Shown here: piece by piece, positions 48,480 through 58,437 of the stretch
How positions within the stretch are numbered: the first letter of the stretch is position 1
Layout of the letters: each line of letters begins with the position of its first letter
DNA from: an uncultured Flavobacteriales bacterium
Lineage (GTDB): Bacteria; Bacteroidota; Bacteroidia; Flavobacteriales_D; Crocinitomicaceae
Assembly (NCBI GenBank): GCA_913054135.1
Contig: CAJXJK010000017.1
Coordinates: forward strand, 1-64,000
Direction: 5' to 3'
Length of the DNA: 64,000 nt
Position numbers and translations under genes: made by a program
Notes under the pieces: model-generated
What the model saw: only the letters and a program-made list of their open reading frames with translations
Databases searched by the model: none
What the model was told of the DNA's origin: nothing

Positions 48480-50677
48480 AGAAATTTAACTACGACAATA
48501 AGATTGTCAAACTTTTCTTAATAGCCACCATAGCATGGGGAGTTATTGGGATGATTGTTGGATTGTTTGCAGCCTGCGAACTGATCTGGCCTGGACTGAA
48601 TTTAACCTCTTGGTTATCATTCGGAAGAATTAGACCATTGCATACAAATGCAGTGATTTTTGCCTTTGTAGGTAATGCGATTTTCGCTGGGGTTTACTAC
48701 TCGCTTCAAAGACTTCTCAAAACGAGGATGTTTTCTGACAAGTTAAGTATGATAAACTTTTGGGGATGGCAATTGATAATTATCTCTGCCGTTCTCACAC
48801 TGCCATTTGGATACACAACTGGTAAAGAGTATGCCGAGCTCGAATGGCCAATTGATATTGCTATCACATTAATGTGGGTAGTATTTGGTTGGAACATGAT
48901 GGCAACCATTGTGAAAAGAAGAGTGAAGCACATTTATGTTGCCATATGGTTTTATATAGCAACATTCGTGACGGTAGCAGTTCTTCACATTGTAAATTCT
49001 TTTGAATTCCCGGTTAGCTTTATGAAAAGTTACAGTTGGTATGCAGGAGTACAGGATGCCCTGGTACAATGGTGGTACGGACACAATGCCGTAGCATTCT
49101 TTCTTACCACACCATTTTTAGGATTGATGTACTACTTCGTTCCTAAAGCGGCAAATCGTCCTGTTTACTCGTATAGATTATCAATTATACATTTCTGGTC
49201 GTTAATCTTTATTTATATCTGGGCCGGACCTCACCACTTATTATACTCTTCTTTACCCGATTGGGCGCAAACTTTAGGAATTGTATTCTCCATTATGCTA
49301 ATCTTCCCTTCTTGGGGTGGGATGTTAAATGGACTCTTAACATTGAGAGGAGTTTGGGACAAGGTAAGAGATGACGCAGTTCTGAAATTTATGGTTGTTG
49401 CAATCACTTGTTATGGTATGGCAACTTTTGAAGGACCAATTTTATCTCTAAAATCTATCAATGCCATCTCTCACTTCACTGACTGGACAGTTGCACACGT
49501 GCACGTTGGAGGATTAGGTTGGAACGGAATGATGGTATTCGGTATGGCTTATTACTTAGTTCCGAAAATGTGGCGAACAAAACTATATTCTAAAACACTC
49601 GCCAACGCACACTTCTGGATCGCAACACTTGGTATCGTATTATGGGTAATCCCTATGTACTGGGCTGGATTCATGCAAGGACAAATGTGGAAACAAGTTG
49701 CTGCTGATGGAACGCTAGTAAATGGAGCCTTTGTTGAAACCGTAACCTACATGAAACCTTACTTTATGGTAAGAGCATTGGGTGGATTCTTATTCATTGT
49801 CGGAGCCTTAGTGATGGTTTACAACTTAATCAAGACTGCTAAACAAGGAAACTTCTTAGCGAATGAAGCTGCTGAAGCTCCTGCTCTTGTATATCCTAAA
49901 CAAGGACATAAAGGAGAGCACTGGCACAGCTGGATAGAAAGAAGACCTATCAAATTCATGCTCTTTGCACTTGTCGCGATTTTAATTGGAGGTGCGATTG
50001 AAATTGTACCTACTATGATGGTTGGATCAAATGTTGAAAAAATTGCAACTGTTGAACCATACACACCACTAGAACTTGAAGGAAGAGACATTTACATAAG
50101 AGAAGGGTGTTATAATTGCCACTCTCAATGGGTCAGACCTTTTAGAGATGAAGTGATTCGATATGGCGAATACTCCAAAGGTGGTGAGTTCGTTTACGAT
50201 CACCCATTCCAATGGGGGTCTAAAAGAACCGGACCTGACCTTCATAGATCAGGAAAAGGGAATAAGGAAATGAATAAGTCAGAGTCATGGCACTACAAAC
50301 ACATGCTTGACCCTAGTCTTACTTCACCTGGTTCAATCATGCCTGCTTACCCATGGCTAAAAGATGAACTAGACGTCTCGCAAACGGCCGATAAAATATC
50401 GGTAATGCGTTCACTTGGAGTTCCTTATCCTGAAGGATATGAAGACCGCGCAGTAGAAGACTTAAGAGCTCAAGCTCATGAAGTCTATCTGAAAGTCATT
50501 GAAGATCAAGACATTCAAACTGCTGATGAAAATATGGAAATGATTGCATTGATTGCCTACTTAGAGCGATTAGGATCTGACATCCATAAAGGTAAAGTAG
50601 ACACTGAAACAGATTCTACTACAGTAATAACAGAGGAGATTCCTGAAGTAATTGACTCACTTAATATTCAAGACTAA
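48470..50677 (+). CDS. ccoNO: cbb3-type cytochrome c oxidase, fused CcoN-CcoO (subunits I and II)
   Basis: CcoN: SFGRIRPLHTNAVIFAFVGNAIFAGVYYSLQRL...VQWWYGHNAVAFFLT...DWTVAHVHVGGLGWNGMMVFG; then CcoO: EGRDIYIREGCYNCHSQWVRPFRDEVIRYGEYSKGGEF. Confidence 0.95.
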   Translation: MQLEKFNYDNKIVKLFLIATIAWGVIGMIVGLFAACELIWPGLNLTSWLSFGRIRPLHTNAVIFAFVGNAIFAGVYYSLQRLLKTRMFSDKLSMINFWGWQLIIISAVLTLPFGYTTGKEYAELEWPIDIAITLMWVVFGWNMMATIVKRRVKHIYVAIWFYIATFVTVAVLHIVNSFEFPVSFMKSYSWYAGVQDALVQWWYGHNAVAFFLTTPFLGLMYYFVPKAANRPVYSYRLSIIHFWSLIFIYIWAGPHHLLYSSLPDWAQTLGIVFSIMLIFPSWGGMLNGLLTLRGVWDKVRDDAVLKFMVVAITCYGMATFEGPILSLKSINAISHFTDWTVAHVHVGGLGWNGMMVFGMAYYLVPKMWRTKLYSKTLANAHFWIATLGIVLWVIPMYWAGFMQGQMWKQVAADGTLVNGAFVETVTYMKPYFMVRALGGFLFIVGALVMVYNLIKTAKQGNFLANEAAEAPALVYPKQGHKGEHWHSWIERRPIKFMLFALVAILIGGAIEIVPTMMVGSNVEKIATVEPYTPLELEGRDIYIREGCYNCHSQWVRPFRDEVIRYGEYSKGGEFVYDHPFQWGSKRTGPDLHRSGKGNKEMNKSESWHYKHMLDPSLTSPGSIMPAYPWLKDELDVSQTADKISVMRSLGVPYPEGYEDRAVEDLRAQAHEVYLKVIEDQDIQTADENMEMIALIAYLERLGSDIHKGKVDTETDSTTVITEEIPEVIDSLNIQD

Positions 50678-50859
50678 TGTTGAGCTATATAAAAGGACAC
50701 ATGACAAGTATTGAGGGAATTGAAATATTCCCCCTTATTTCTTTCTTAATCTTTTTCGCCTTTTTCATAGGCCTTATTTGGTATGTGATTCGAGTTGATA
50801 AAGACAAAATAAATGAGATTAAAAATATTCCTCTCGAAAACGAAAATACTGAACTATGA
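50677..50859 (+). CDS. ccoQ: cbb3-type oxidase small subunit (CcoQ/FixQ-like)
   Basis: 60-aa single-TM protein with PLISFLIFFAFFIGLIWYVIRVDKDKI, located between ccoNO and ccoP. Confidence 0.85.
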   Translation: MLSYIKGHMTSIEGIEIFPLISFLIFFAFFIGLIWYVIRVDKDKINEIKNIPLENENTEL

Positions 50860-51941
50860 AAACCTTATTAATTCGAAATTCAATGAAATTATATTTTGGA
50901 ATAATAGCACTACTAGCGGCTAGTACGGGGTTTGCTGAGTCACTGACTCAAGAAGCAGCACCAGACTCAACTATCTATGAGCAATTGGGAATGACATCCA
51001 CCCAACTCTTTTTAGTGATGATGATCTTCACCATATTGTTGGTAATTTTTGCAATAGTTTCGGCTGTGAGCTTAAAGAATGCTACCAACTTCTGGATGAA
51101 GCAAAAAGGAGGACCTGGTGCTAAGATGATTCTACTCTTAGTATTTCTAGGACTTACTGGAACATCATTCGGAGCAGAGCCACTTGAGAACCCAACTTTT
51201 GAAATACCGTTTTCAAATGAAGCGTTTTGGATTTGGATAACTTTTGATTTGTTTTTAGTATTCTTCATTTTATTCATATTGAACACAATGAATTCTCTTG
51301 TTAAGAATGTTGTTCCAATGAAAAAAAGAAAGCCGTTTTGGGCTAAATGGTCAACTGCACTTACAGATGCCACTCCAATTGATAGTGAAGCTTCAATACT
51401 TTTAGATCATGATTATGATGGTATTAAAGAGCTCGACAACAACTTACCACCATGGTGGAAGTATGGATTCTACCTTACAATTGTTTGGGCAGTAGTTTAC
51501 TTTTCTTATTACATGTTTTTCGGCGGACCTTTGCAAGAAGAACAATACTTAACCTCAATGGCTGAAGGTGAAGCTGAGGTGGCACAATATATTGCAGACC
51601 ACCCGGAATTAGTGACAGCTGAAAATGTCGAGCTTATGACTGATGAGAAGTCTTTGGCTGAAGGGCGTACAATTTTTACAGAACGTTGTGTTGTTTGCCA
51701 TATGGAAGGTGGACGTGGTGGCGTTGGTCCCAACTTGACGGATGAAAATTGGATTTATGATGGTGATATTCGTGGTGTTTTTACCACTGTATCTGAAGGT
51801 GCGCAAAATGGTATGATCGCCTGGAAAACCCAACTTAATGCGAGAGAGATTCAATCTGTTTCTTCTTACTTACTTCAGCTTGAACCAATTTTACCTCCAG
51901 TAGGACAAGAACCAAAGGGAGACAATATTTTTCCAAGATAA
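50856..51941 (+). CDS. ccoP: cbb3-type cytochrome c oxidase diheme-class subunit CcoP, here with one CxxCH
   Basis: HDYDGIKELDNNLPPWWKYGFYLTIVWAVVYFSYYMFFG; single heme-c site FTERCVVCHMEGGRGGVGPNLTD. Confidence 0.92.
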   Translation: MKTLLIRNSMKLYFGIIALLAASTGFAESLTQEAAPDSTIYEQLGMTSTQLFLVMMIFTILLVIFAIVSAVSLKNATNFWMKQKGGPGAKMILLLVFLGLTGTSFGAEPLENPTFEIPFSNEAFWIWITFDLFLVFFILFILNTMNSLVKNVVPMKKRKPFWAKWSTALTDATPIDSEASILLDHDYDGIKELDNNLPPWWKYGFYLTIVWAVVYFSYYMFFGGPLQEEQYLTSMAEGEAEVAQYIADHPELVTAENVELMTDEKSLAEGRTIFTERCVVCHMEGGRGGVGPNLTDENWIYDGDIRGVFTTVSEGAQNGMIAWKTQLNAREIQSVSSYLLQLEPILPPVGQEPKGDNIFPR

Positions 51942-51952
51942 ATTCTAAATGA

Positions 51953-53359
51953 ATGTCGGAAAACAAAAGATTCGAAGAAGAGTTTAGAGATAAGATCTCT
52001 ACGGTTGATGAAAAAGGGAAACGAGTTTGGGTTTATCCGAAAAAACAGTTAGGGAAATATTTCTCTAGAAGAGCAGTCTTCTCATACTCATTGTTGGCCA
52101 TTTTATTTGCAGGCCCCTTCATCAAAATAAATGGAGAACCCATTTTGATGATGAATGTGGTTGAAAGAAAGTTTGTCATTTTTGGTCAGATATTTTGGCC
52201 TGCAGACTTTTTCATTTTTGCAATTGGAATGATTGCCTTCGTCGTTTTAGTTATTGTTTTCACAGTAGTTTTCGGACGTTTATTCTGCGGATGGGTGTGT
52301 CCACAAACCATTTTTATGGAGATGGTTTTCAGACGAATTGAATACTGGATTGATGGAGATTGGAAGCAACAAAAGAAATTAAATGACATGCCTTGGAACA
52401 GGTATAAAATTTCTAAAAGACTACTGAAATGGTCAATTTTTTGGTTCATCTCATTCATTATTGCTAACACCCTTTTGGCATATATCATAGGAATTGATGA
52501 ATTGAAATTGATAGTAACAGACAATCCGGCAAATCATGTTTCAAGCCTGGTTGCCATGGCCGCATTTACCACTGTGTTTTTTGCTGTGTTCACCTGGTTC
52601 AGAGAACAAGTATGTACAGCAGTTTGTCCTTATGGTAGACTTCAAGGAGTACTTCTAGATAAAAACTCCATACTTGTAGCTTACGATAAAATTAGAGGTG
52701 AAGGCAGAGCGAAATTTAGAAAAAATGAAGATCGTAAAGAAGTCGGAAAAGGTGATTGTATTGACTGTAACCAATGCGTAAATGTTTGCCCAACTGGTAT
52801 TGATATTAGAAACGGGACTCAAATGGAATGTATCAACTGTACATTATGCATGGACGCTTGTGATTACATGATGGAGAATGTTGGACTTGAGAAAAAACTA
52901 ATCCGTTACGATTCAGAAGAAGGTCTTAGAACAAGAGAACCTTGGAAACTGACAAAAAGAGCTAAAGCTTATATAGTATTAATGCTGGCTATCGTTGGAT
53001 TATTGGTAACACTAATTGTTTCTAGAAGTGAAATAGAAGCTACCTTATTAAGAGTTAGCGGAACATCTTATCAAACGGTTGATGAAAATACGTATTCGAA
53101 CATCTTCGTCGCAACTGTAATGAACAAAACAAACGAAGAGCATAATGTAAGATTAAAAGTATTGAGTGATAATGCTACGGTTGAATTCATTGGAGGCGAC
53201 CTTTCTTTACAATCAGGAGCCAAAGTGAAAAGAGAATTCATTGTCAAAATGAACCGCTCATCTGTAGATGGAACACGAACAAAAGTTAAAATTGGAATTT
53301 ATTCTGGCGAAGAATTAATGGAAACAGAGACCATTGACTTCTTTGGACCAGGATTTTAA
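51953..53359 (+). CDS. ccoG: Cytochrome c oxidase accessory protein CcoG (polyferredoxin)
   Basis: FGRLFCGWVCPQTIFMEMVFRRIEYWIDGD; CTAVCPYGRLQGVLLDKNS; CIDCNQCVNVCPTGIDIRNGTQMECINCTLCMDACDYMM. Confidence 0.95.
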   Translation: MSENKRFEEEFRDKISTVDEKGKRVWVYPKKQLGKYFSRRAVFSYSLLAILFAGPFIKINGEPILMMNVVERKFVIFGQIFWPADFFIFAIGMIAFVVLVIVFTVVFGRLFCGWVCPQTIFMEMVFRRIEYWIDGDWKQQKKLNDMPWNRYKISKRLLKWSIFWFISFIIANTLLAYIIGIDELKLIVTDNPANHVSSLVAMAAFTTVFFAVFTWFREQVCTAVCPYGRLQGVLLDKNSILVAYDKIRGEGRAKFRKNEDRKEVGKGDCIDCNQCVNVCPTGIDIRNGTQMECINCTLCMDACDYMMENVGLEKKLIRYDSEEGLRTREPWKLTKRAKAYIVLMLAIVGLLVTLIVSRSEIEATLLRVSGTSYQTVDENTYSNIFVATVMNKTNEEHNVRLKVLSDNATVEFIGGDLSLQSGAKVKREFIVKMNRSSVDGTRTKVKIGIYSGEELMETETIDFFGPGF

Positions 53360-53369
53360 AACAAAGTTT

Positions 53370-53801
53370 ATGAATTGGGGAAAAGGAATTACAATTACGA
53401 TCATCTTGTTTATGGGATTCATTATATCGTTTGTAGTAAGAGCTGTGAATTTTGATACTGATTTAGTTCGCACTGATTATTACGAACACGAATTGCAATA
53501 TGACTCAAATATTGAAAAAGAAAACAATTACATTAAGCTTACAAATCCAGTAGAGATTGCAAAAAATGAAAGTGGGATTATCATTCTTTTTCCCGCAGAT
53601 CAAATTAAAGCCGAGAAAGGGACAATCAACTTCTATCGTCCACAATCAAAAAAGTTTGATAGAAAGTATGATTTAGCTCTTGATACTGAAGGGAAGCAAA
53701 CGCTACCTTATGAAGACTTTTTTAAGGGGCTTTACCAGGTAACCATTGAATGGGAAAAAGAATCAAAGGGATTCATTTTTAAACAAGATATCACTTTTTG
53801 A
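53370..53801 (+). CDS. ccoH: FixH family protein (CcoH)
   Basis: MNWGKGITITIILFMGFIISFVVRAVNFDTDLVRTDYYEHELQYDSNIEKENN. ATG at 53370 preferred over the ORF-track TTG at 53334. Confidence 0.88.
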   Translation: MNWGKGITITIILFMGFIISFVVRAVNFDTDLVRTDYYEHELQYDSNIEKENNYIKLTNPVEIAKNESGIIILFPADQIKAEKGTINFYRPQSKKFDRKYDLALDTEGKQTLPYEDFFKGLYQVTIEWEKESKGFIFKQDITF

Positions 53802-54481
53802 TTTGGACAGCATTCATATTAGGGCTTATGGGTTCATGGCATTGCTTTGCAATGTGTGGTCCAATTGCCATGATGATTCCAGGATCAAAAGGCAAAAATA
53901 AAATCTTCTCTTCCCTACTCTATAACTCTGGGAAAATTCTTGCATATGTCATTATTGGCGCCTTATTCGGTATCTTCACTGTATTTGTAGAATCATTTAA
54001 AGTACAGGCGATTATTTCTATTTCGGTAGGTACTTTAATTGCCTTTTTAGCAATTGCGCCTTCATTCATTAACATGGCCGAACGAAAAGGCTACAAGGTA
54101 TTCGATTCTTTTTTAAAACTGAAATCAAAACTAGCTGCAGCACTCAATAAGAATAGACTTGAATTCGGTTTTTACATTGGTTTTCTGAATGGTTTCATTC
54201 CATGCGGAATGGTTTACATAGCAGCTATGGGAGCAATGGTACAACCAACCTATTCACATTCTTTACTATACATGCTCTTTTTCGGATTAGGAACTATGCC
54301 TATGATGAGCACTATTATAATTGCATCTTCACTCATAAAAAAGAAGATGGGAACAAACCTCAAGAAAGTTCAATTTGCAGGACTTTTACTAGTCGGATTA
54401 ATTTTGGTGTGGCAAGGTATTCAGCAATACTCAACTGAGATTGATGCTGGTGCTAATGATCACATTGAAGTTTGCGGCTAG
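53798..54481 (+). CDS. Sulfite exporter TauE/SafE-type (urease accessory protein UreH-like) membrane protein; TTG start
   Basis: IWTAFILGLMGSWHCFAMCGPIAMMIPG; GFLNGFIPCGMVYIAAMGAM. TTG overlaps the upstream TGA (TTGA). Confidence 0.88.
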   Translation: MIWTAFILGLMGSWHCFAMCGPIAMMIPGSKGKNKIFSSLLYNSGKILAYVIIGALFGIFTVFVESFKVQAIISISVGTLIAFLAIAPSFINMAERKGYKVFDSFLKLKSKLAAALNKNRLEFGFYIGFLNGFIPCGMVYIAAMGAMVQPTYSHSLLYMLFFGLGTMPMMSTIIIASSLIKKKMGTNLKKVQFAGLLLVGLILVWQGIQQYSTEIDAGANDHIEVCG

Positions 54482-56829
54482 GCCAAGATCTTCTTTCCAT
54501 AAATGTTGGTTAAAAAGGTAACTAACAACACCACACTAATAGAACTCAAAGGCATTAAGATGGCAGCAATAAGAGGTGTTAATTGTCCGCTTACCGCAAA
54601 ATAAATCCCCACCAAATTGTAAACCAATGAGAAAGCATAACTCAACCAAACAATGTTTCTGCTTCTTGAAGCAAAATCTAGAAACTTATTTAATGAAGTC
54701 ATCTTTTGACCGTCAAGAATAACATCCGACGAAGGTGAAAAAGAGTAAATATCATCAACAACTGCTATTCCTACGTCTGCCTTTTTAATGGCACCTGCAT
54801 CATTCAAACCATCTCCCAACATCAACACTTTCTTACCGGCATCCTGCAATTCACTTACATAAGTGAATTTATCTTGCGGGCTTTGATTAAAATTCAGATT
54901 CAAACTTGAGTTGATTAATTTAAGGTTCTCAGTTTCTGATTCATTATCACCAGAAAGTACATGCAAATTGTACTGCTTATTAAGAGAACTCAAAAAGCCC
55001 TCTATGTGCGGTCGGTATTTGTTTCCAAATTTAAAGTAGCCCAAAACGAATTGATTCTTTTTTAAGAAAACTTGAGAAAAGTCCTCCTTAGATTTTGCTC
55101 CTACAAGAGAAGCACTACCAATTTTCCAGGCCACATTCTTAATCGTGGCACTTAATCCTTTTCCTTCAGTTTCAATAAATTCAGCCAATTCAATATTTGC
55201 AGATGAAGACTTCAAATAATTACTAATTTTTCGGCTTAAAGGATGAGTTGACTGACGGCTAACTTCATAAACGGCAGCTTTATCTGCTAAGGTAAGCTCA
55301 TCACCTACCCACTCTATAGACATTTCGTCTGAACAAGTAAGTGTACCTGTTTTATCAAAAATCACATCTGTAATTTCAGTTAATGGATCTATCACTTTTG
55401 CTGAGCGCATGAAGAATGATTTCTTACTCAAAACCCGCATGCTATTACCATATGTAAATGGTATTGAAAGTGCAATTGCACAAGGGCAAGCCACAATCAA
55501 TATGGACGTAATGATGAAAGCGACCTGAGTTGAATCAATCTGCATCCAAACAAAGCCACTTACTGCAGCTAATACAAGAATAAAGAGCGTAAAATATTTG
55601 CTCACAGTATTAGAGAAATCCTTTACACTCACCTTCTTTTTAAAGATTGGATTATTCCACAACCTTGTTAAATAACTATTCTCTACAACATCTGTGAGTT
55701 CTATAGTTAGAGCGGATCCTACTTGGCGCCCTCCAGCATAAATCACATCTCCCGAATTCTTTTTTACATGATTCGATTCACCCGAAACAAAGCTGTAATC
55801 AATATTTCCTTTTCCGTTTATCAATATGGCATCTGCAGGAATCAATTCTTGATTTCTGATTAAAAGACGGTCTCCTTTTTCTAATTTTTCAATCGGAACA
55901 ATTTCTTCACCTTTATCTAAGAGTCTTGTGATGGCGATTGGGAAATAGGATTTAAAATCCCTCTCAAAATTCATAGCGCTAAAAGTCTTGTTCTGAAACC
56001 ATTTTCCGATCAGCAAAAAGAATATCAAGCCCGCAAAAGAATCGAAATAACCCGCACCTTGACCTGAGATTACTTCAAATAATGAACGTGAATAAAGAGC
56101 AAAAATCCCTATTGAGATTGGCACATCAATATTCACTACTTTATATTTGAGAGACTTATAAGCCGAAACAATATATTGTCTTGCTCCAAAGATTAAAATC
56201 GGAATTGAAAGACCAACATTTAGCCAATTGAAAATATTTTGAAAACTAGCATCTCTCTCATCCAAACCTAGGTACTCAGGGAAACTATAAAGCATTATGT
56301 TTCCAAAGCAGAAACCAACTAAGCCAATTTGTCTAACAAGTTTTGAATCCTTTTTAGGTTTCTTCTTCTCATCTTCTAGAGTAATAGCAGGCGGATAACC
56401 AATGTTAGAAAGTAGTTCAGCCAATTCTCGTAAACTGATTACGTCAGATTTGTAAGTGATTTCGGCTTCTTTAGCTCCGAAATTAACCTGACTTGACATC
56501 ACACCTTCAGTTAGTTTATGAAGATTTTCTAACAACCATAAACAAGAGCTGCAATGTATTTGAGGTAAATTCAAATTGATTTTTTCAATCCCCCCTTCAG
56601 AGAAAGACAGTAATTTCGTTTTTATTTCATCTAAATCTAAAAAATCAAATCTCAGTGATTTTTCATTTGCCTTCTTCTTTCCTGGATGAGAATTGAGATC
56701 GTAATACTTTCCTAGCTCATTTTGATTGATGATTTCATAGACCGTTTCACAGCCATAACAACAAAAGACTTTGTTGTCAAACTCAATTTCTTCTTCACAC
56801 TTGGTATTGCAGTGGTAGCAATCGTTCAT
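54478..56829 (-). CDS. ccoI: Heavy-metal/copper-translocating P-type ATPase (CcoI/FixI-like)
   Basis: N-term cysteine-rich motif; HCSSCLWLLENL; FVSGESNHVKK; IVACPCAIALSIPF; FDKTGTLTCSD; MLGDGLNDAGAIKKADVGIAV. Confidence 0.94.
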   Translation of the reverse strand: MNDCYHCNTKCEEEIEFDNKVFCCYGCETVYEIINQNELGKYYDLNSHPGKKKANEKSLRFDFLDLDEIKTKLLSFSEGGIEKINLNLPQIHCSSCLWLLENLHKLTEGVMSSQVNFGAKEAEITYKSDVISLRELAELLSNIGYPPAITLEDEKKKPKKDSKLVRQIGLVGFCFGNIMLYSFPEYLGLDERDASFQNIFNWLNVGLSIPILIFGARQYIVSAYKSLKYKVVNIDVPISIGIFALYSRSLFEVISGQGAGYFDSFAGLIFFLLIGKWFQNKTFSAMNFERDFKSYFPIAITRLLDKGEEIVPIEKLEKGDRLLIRNQELIPADAILINGKGNIDYSFVSGESNHVKKNSGDVIYAGGRQVGSALTIELTDVVENSYLTRLWNNPIFKKKVSVKDFSNTVSKYFTLFILVLAAVSGFVWMQIDSTQVAFIITSILIVACPCAIALSIPFTYGNSMRVLSKKSFFMRSAKVIDPLTEITDVIFDKTGTLTCSDEMSIEWVGDELTLADKAAVYEVSRQSTHPLSRKISNYLKSSSANIELAEFIETEGKGLSATIKNVAWKIGSASLVGAKSKEDFSQVFLKKNQFVLGYFKFGNKYRPHIEGFLSSLNKQYNLHVLSGDNESETENLKLINSSLNLNFNQSPQDKFTYVSELQDAGKKVLMLGDGLNDAGAIKKADVGIAVVDDIYSFSPSSDVILDGQKMTSLNKFLDFASRSRNIVWLSYAFSLVYNLVGIYFAVSGQLTPLIAAILMPLSSISVVLLVTFLTNIYGKKILA

Positions 56830-56848
56830 TTTGTTCTAGAATCTTCTT

Positions 56849-56856
56849 CAAATTTG
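56849..56856 (-). promoter_or_regulatory. -7-like box CAAATTTG upstream of ccoI
   Basis: One mismatch to TAnnTTTG on the minus strand; edge 29.5 bp from the centre of site C, as in the USP promoter. Confidence 0.4.
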
Positions 56857-56879
56857 AGGATTTCTTGCTATTTTTAGAG

Positions 56880-56891
56880 TGATTTTTATCA
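56880..56891. promoter_or_regulatory. CRP/FNR-type site C: TGATTTTTATCA (AGTGATTTTTATCACT)
   Basis: TGA-N6-TCA with symmetric AGTGA/TCACT arms, in the ccoI / histidine-kinase divergent intergenic region. Confidence 0.65.
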
Positions 56892-56916
56892 CTGTTTAAC
56901 CTATTAATATTCAGCT

Positions 56917-58437
56917 ATGTTCTCTAACGCTTCTTCTGACGACTTCAAACTACTTATCGATTCAGTTGGAGAAGGCCTTTTAATAGCCGACAAGAAAGGT
57001 CAAATCACCCTTGTGAACAGAAGATGTTGTGAACTTTTTGGTTATACCGAAGAAGAGCTTTTGGGTCAGAAAGTGGAGTTACTCATCCCTGCTAGCGCTC
57101 GGAAGACTCATGTAGCGCACAGAGATGGGTATAATGCTGCCCCTAAGAAAAGGCAAATGGGATCAGACATGAACCTAACGGGCCTTAAAAAAGATGGTTC
57201 AACTTTTCATGTTGAAATCAGTTTGAATCATAGTAAAATAAAAGATGACCCAATAGCCATTGCCGTTATCACAGACATCAGTGAAAGAGTAATTCAAGAT
57301 CAAAAAATTAAAGAACTGAATGCCAATCTTGAGAAGAAGGTTGAAGAGAGGACTAAAGAAGTTTTAGAAAGTCAAAGACTTTATTCGGCCATTGCAAAGA
57401 ATTTCCCGAATGGAACAATCAATGTTTTTGATAAAGCATTGAAATATTTGTTTGTGGAAGGATTGGAGCTAAGAGAAATTGGGATTGACCCAAACAAATT
57501 AATTGGCACCTCTTATTTAGACAAAGTAAATCAAGAAATTAGACCACAGTTAGAGTCAGAATTTGAAAAGGTTTTTAAAGGAAATAATAGAATCTTTGAA
57601 TTGGAATATCATGGCGAGTTTTATAGTATTAATGCAGTTCCACTTTCTTTTTCAGATGAAGAAATAGATAAGATACTTGTAGTTGAAGAGAATATAACCG
57701 CCCAAAAAATAGTCACCCAAAAAAGAGAAGAAGCACTTCAAAAAGAAAAGAGACTCAATGAGATGAAATCTCGATTTGTTTCAATGGCATCTCATGAATT
57801 TAGAACTCCACTAAGTACAGTTCTCTCTTCAGTTTCGTTAATAGAGAAACATCTTGAGAAAGGTAACATAGATAAAACAGTAAAACATACTGGGAGAATC
57901 AGATCAGCGGTGGCTGGATTGACCGAAATTTTAAATGACTTTTTATCAGTAGAGAAATTAGAAAGTAACATTCAAGAAGCGAAGCTAGAAATGTTTGATC
58001 TGAAGAAGTTTTGCCATGAAATAGGAGAAGAGCTTGATACCATCACCAAAGAAGGACAAGAAATTAAAGTTTACTTTGAAGGAGAAGATTGGATGATCAA
58101 CTCAGACCCGCAAGTAATGAAAAACATTTGCTACAATTTACTTTCAAATGCAATTAAGTACTCAAAAGAGGGAGATGAAATCATTGTGAAGGTTGTTAAA
58201 AGTGACGACCTAACAATCAGTGTTCAGGATTTTGGAATCGGAATTCCATATGAAGAGCAAAAAGATATGTTCAACAGATTTTTTAGAGCGAAAAACGTTA
58301 CTAACATTAAGGGAACGGGGCTCGGACTGAATATTGTTAAGAAATATTTAGAATTGTTGAACGGAGAGATTACTTTTGTGAGTGAACTTAATGAAGGGAC
58401 AACCTTCACTTTCAAAATTCCTTTAACCCATGAATAA
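56917..58437 (+). CDS. Soluble PAS-PAS sensor histidine kinase
   Basis: PAS SVGEGLLIADKKGQITLVNRRCCELFGYTEEELLGQ; H-box FVSMASHEFRTPLSTVLSSVSLIEKHLEKG; N-box NICYNLLSNAIKYS; GTGLGLNIVKKYLELLNGEITF; no TM segment. Confidence 0.93.
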   Translation: MFSNASSDDFKLLIDSVGEGLLIADKKGQITLVNRRCCELFGYTEEELLGQKVELLIPASARKTHVAHRDGYNAAPKKRQMGSDMNLTGLKKDGSTFHVEISLNHSKIKDDPIAIAVITDISERVIQDQKIKELNANLEKKVEERTKEVLESQRLYSAIAKNFPNGTINVFDKALKYLFVEGLELREIGIDPNKLIGTSYLDKVNQEIRPQLESEFEKVFKGNNRIFELEYHGEFYSINAVPLSFSDEEIDKILVVEENITAQKIVTQKREEALQKEKRLNEMKSRFVSMASHEFRTPLSTVLSSVSLIEKHLEKGNIDKTVKHTGRIRSAVAGLTEILNDFLSVEKLESNIQEAKLEMFDLKKFCHEIGEELDTITKEGQEIKVYFEGEDWMINSDPQVMKNICYNLLSNAIKYSKEGDEIIVKVVKSDDLTISVQDFGIGIPYEEQKDMFNRFFRAKNVTNIKGTGLGLNIVKKYLELLNGEITFVSELNEGTTFTFKIPLTHE

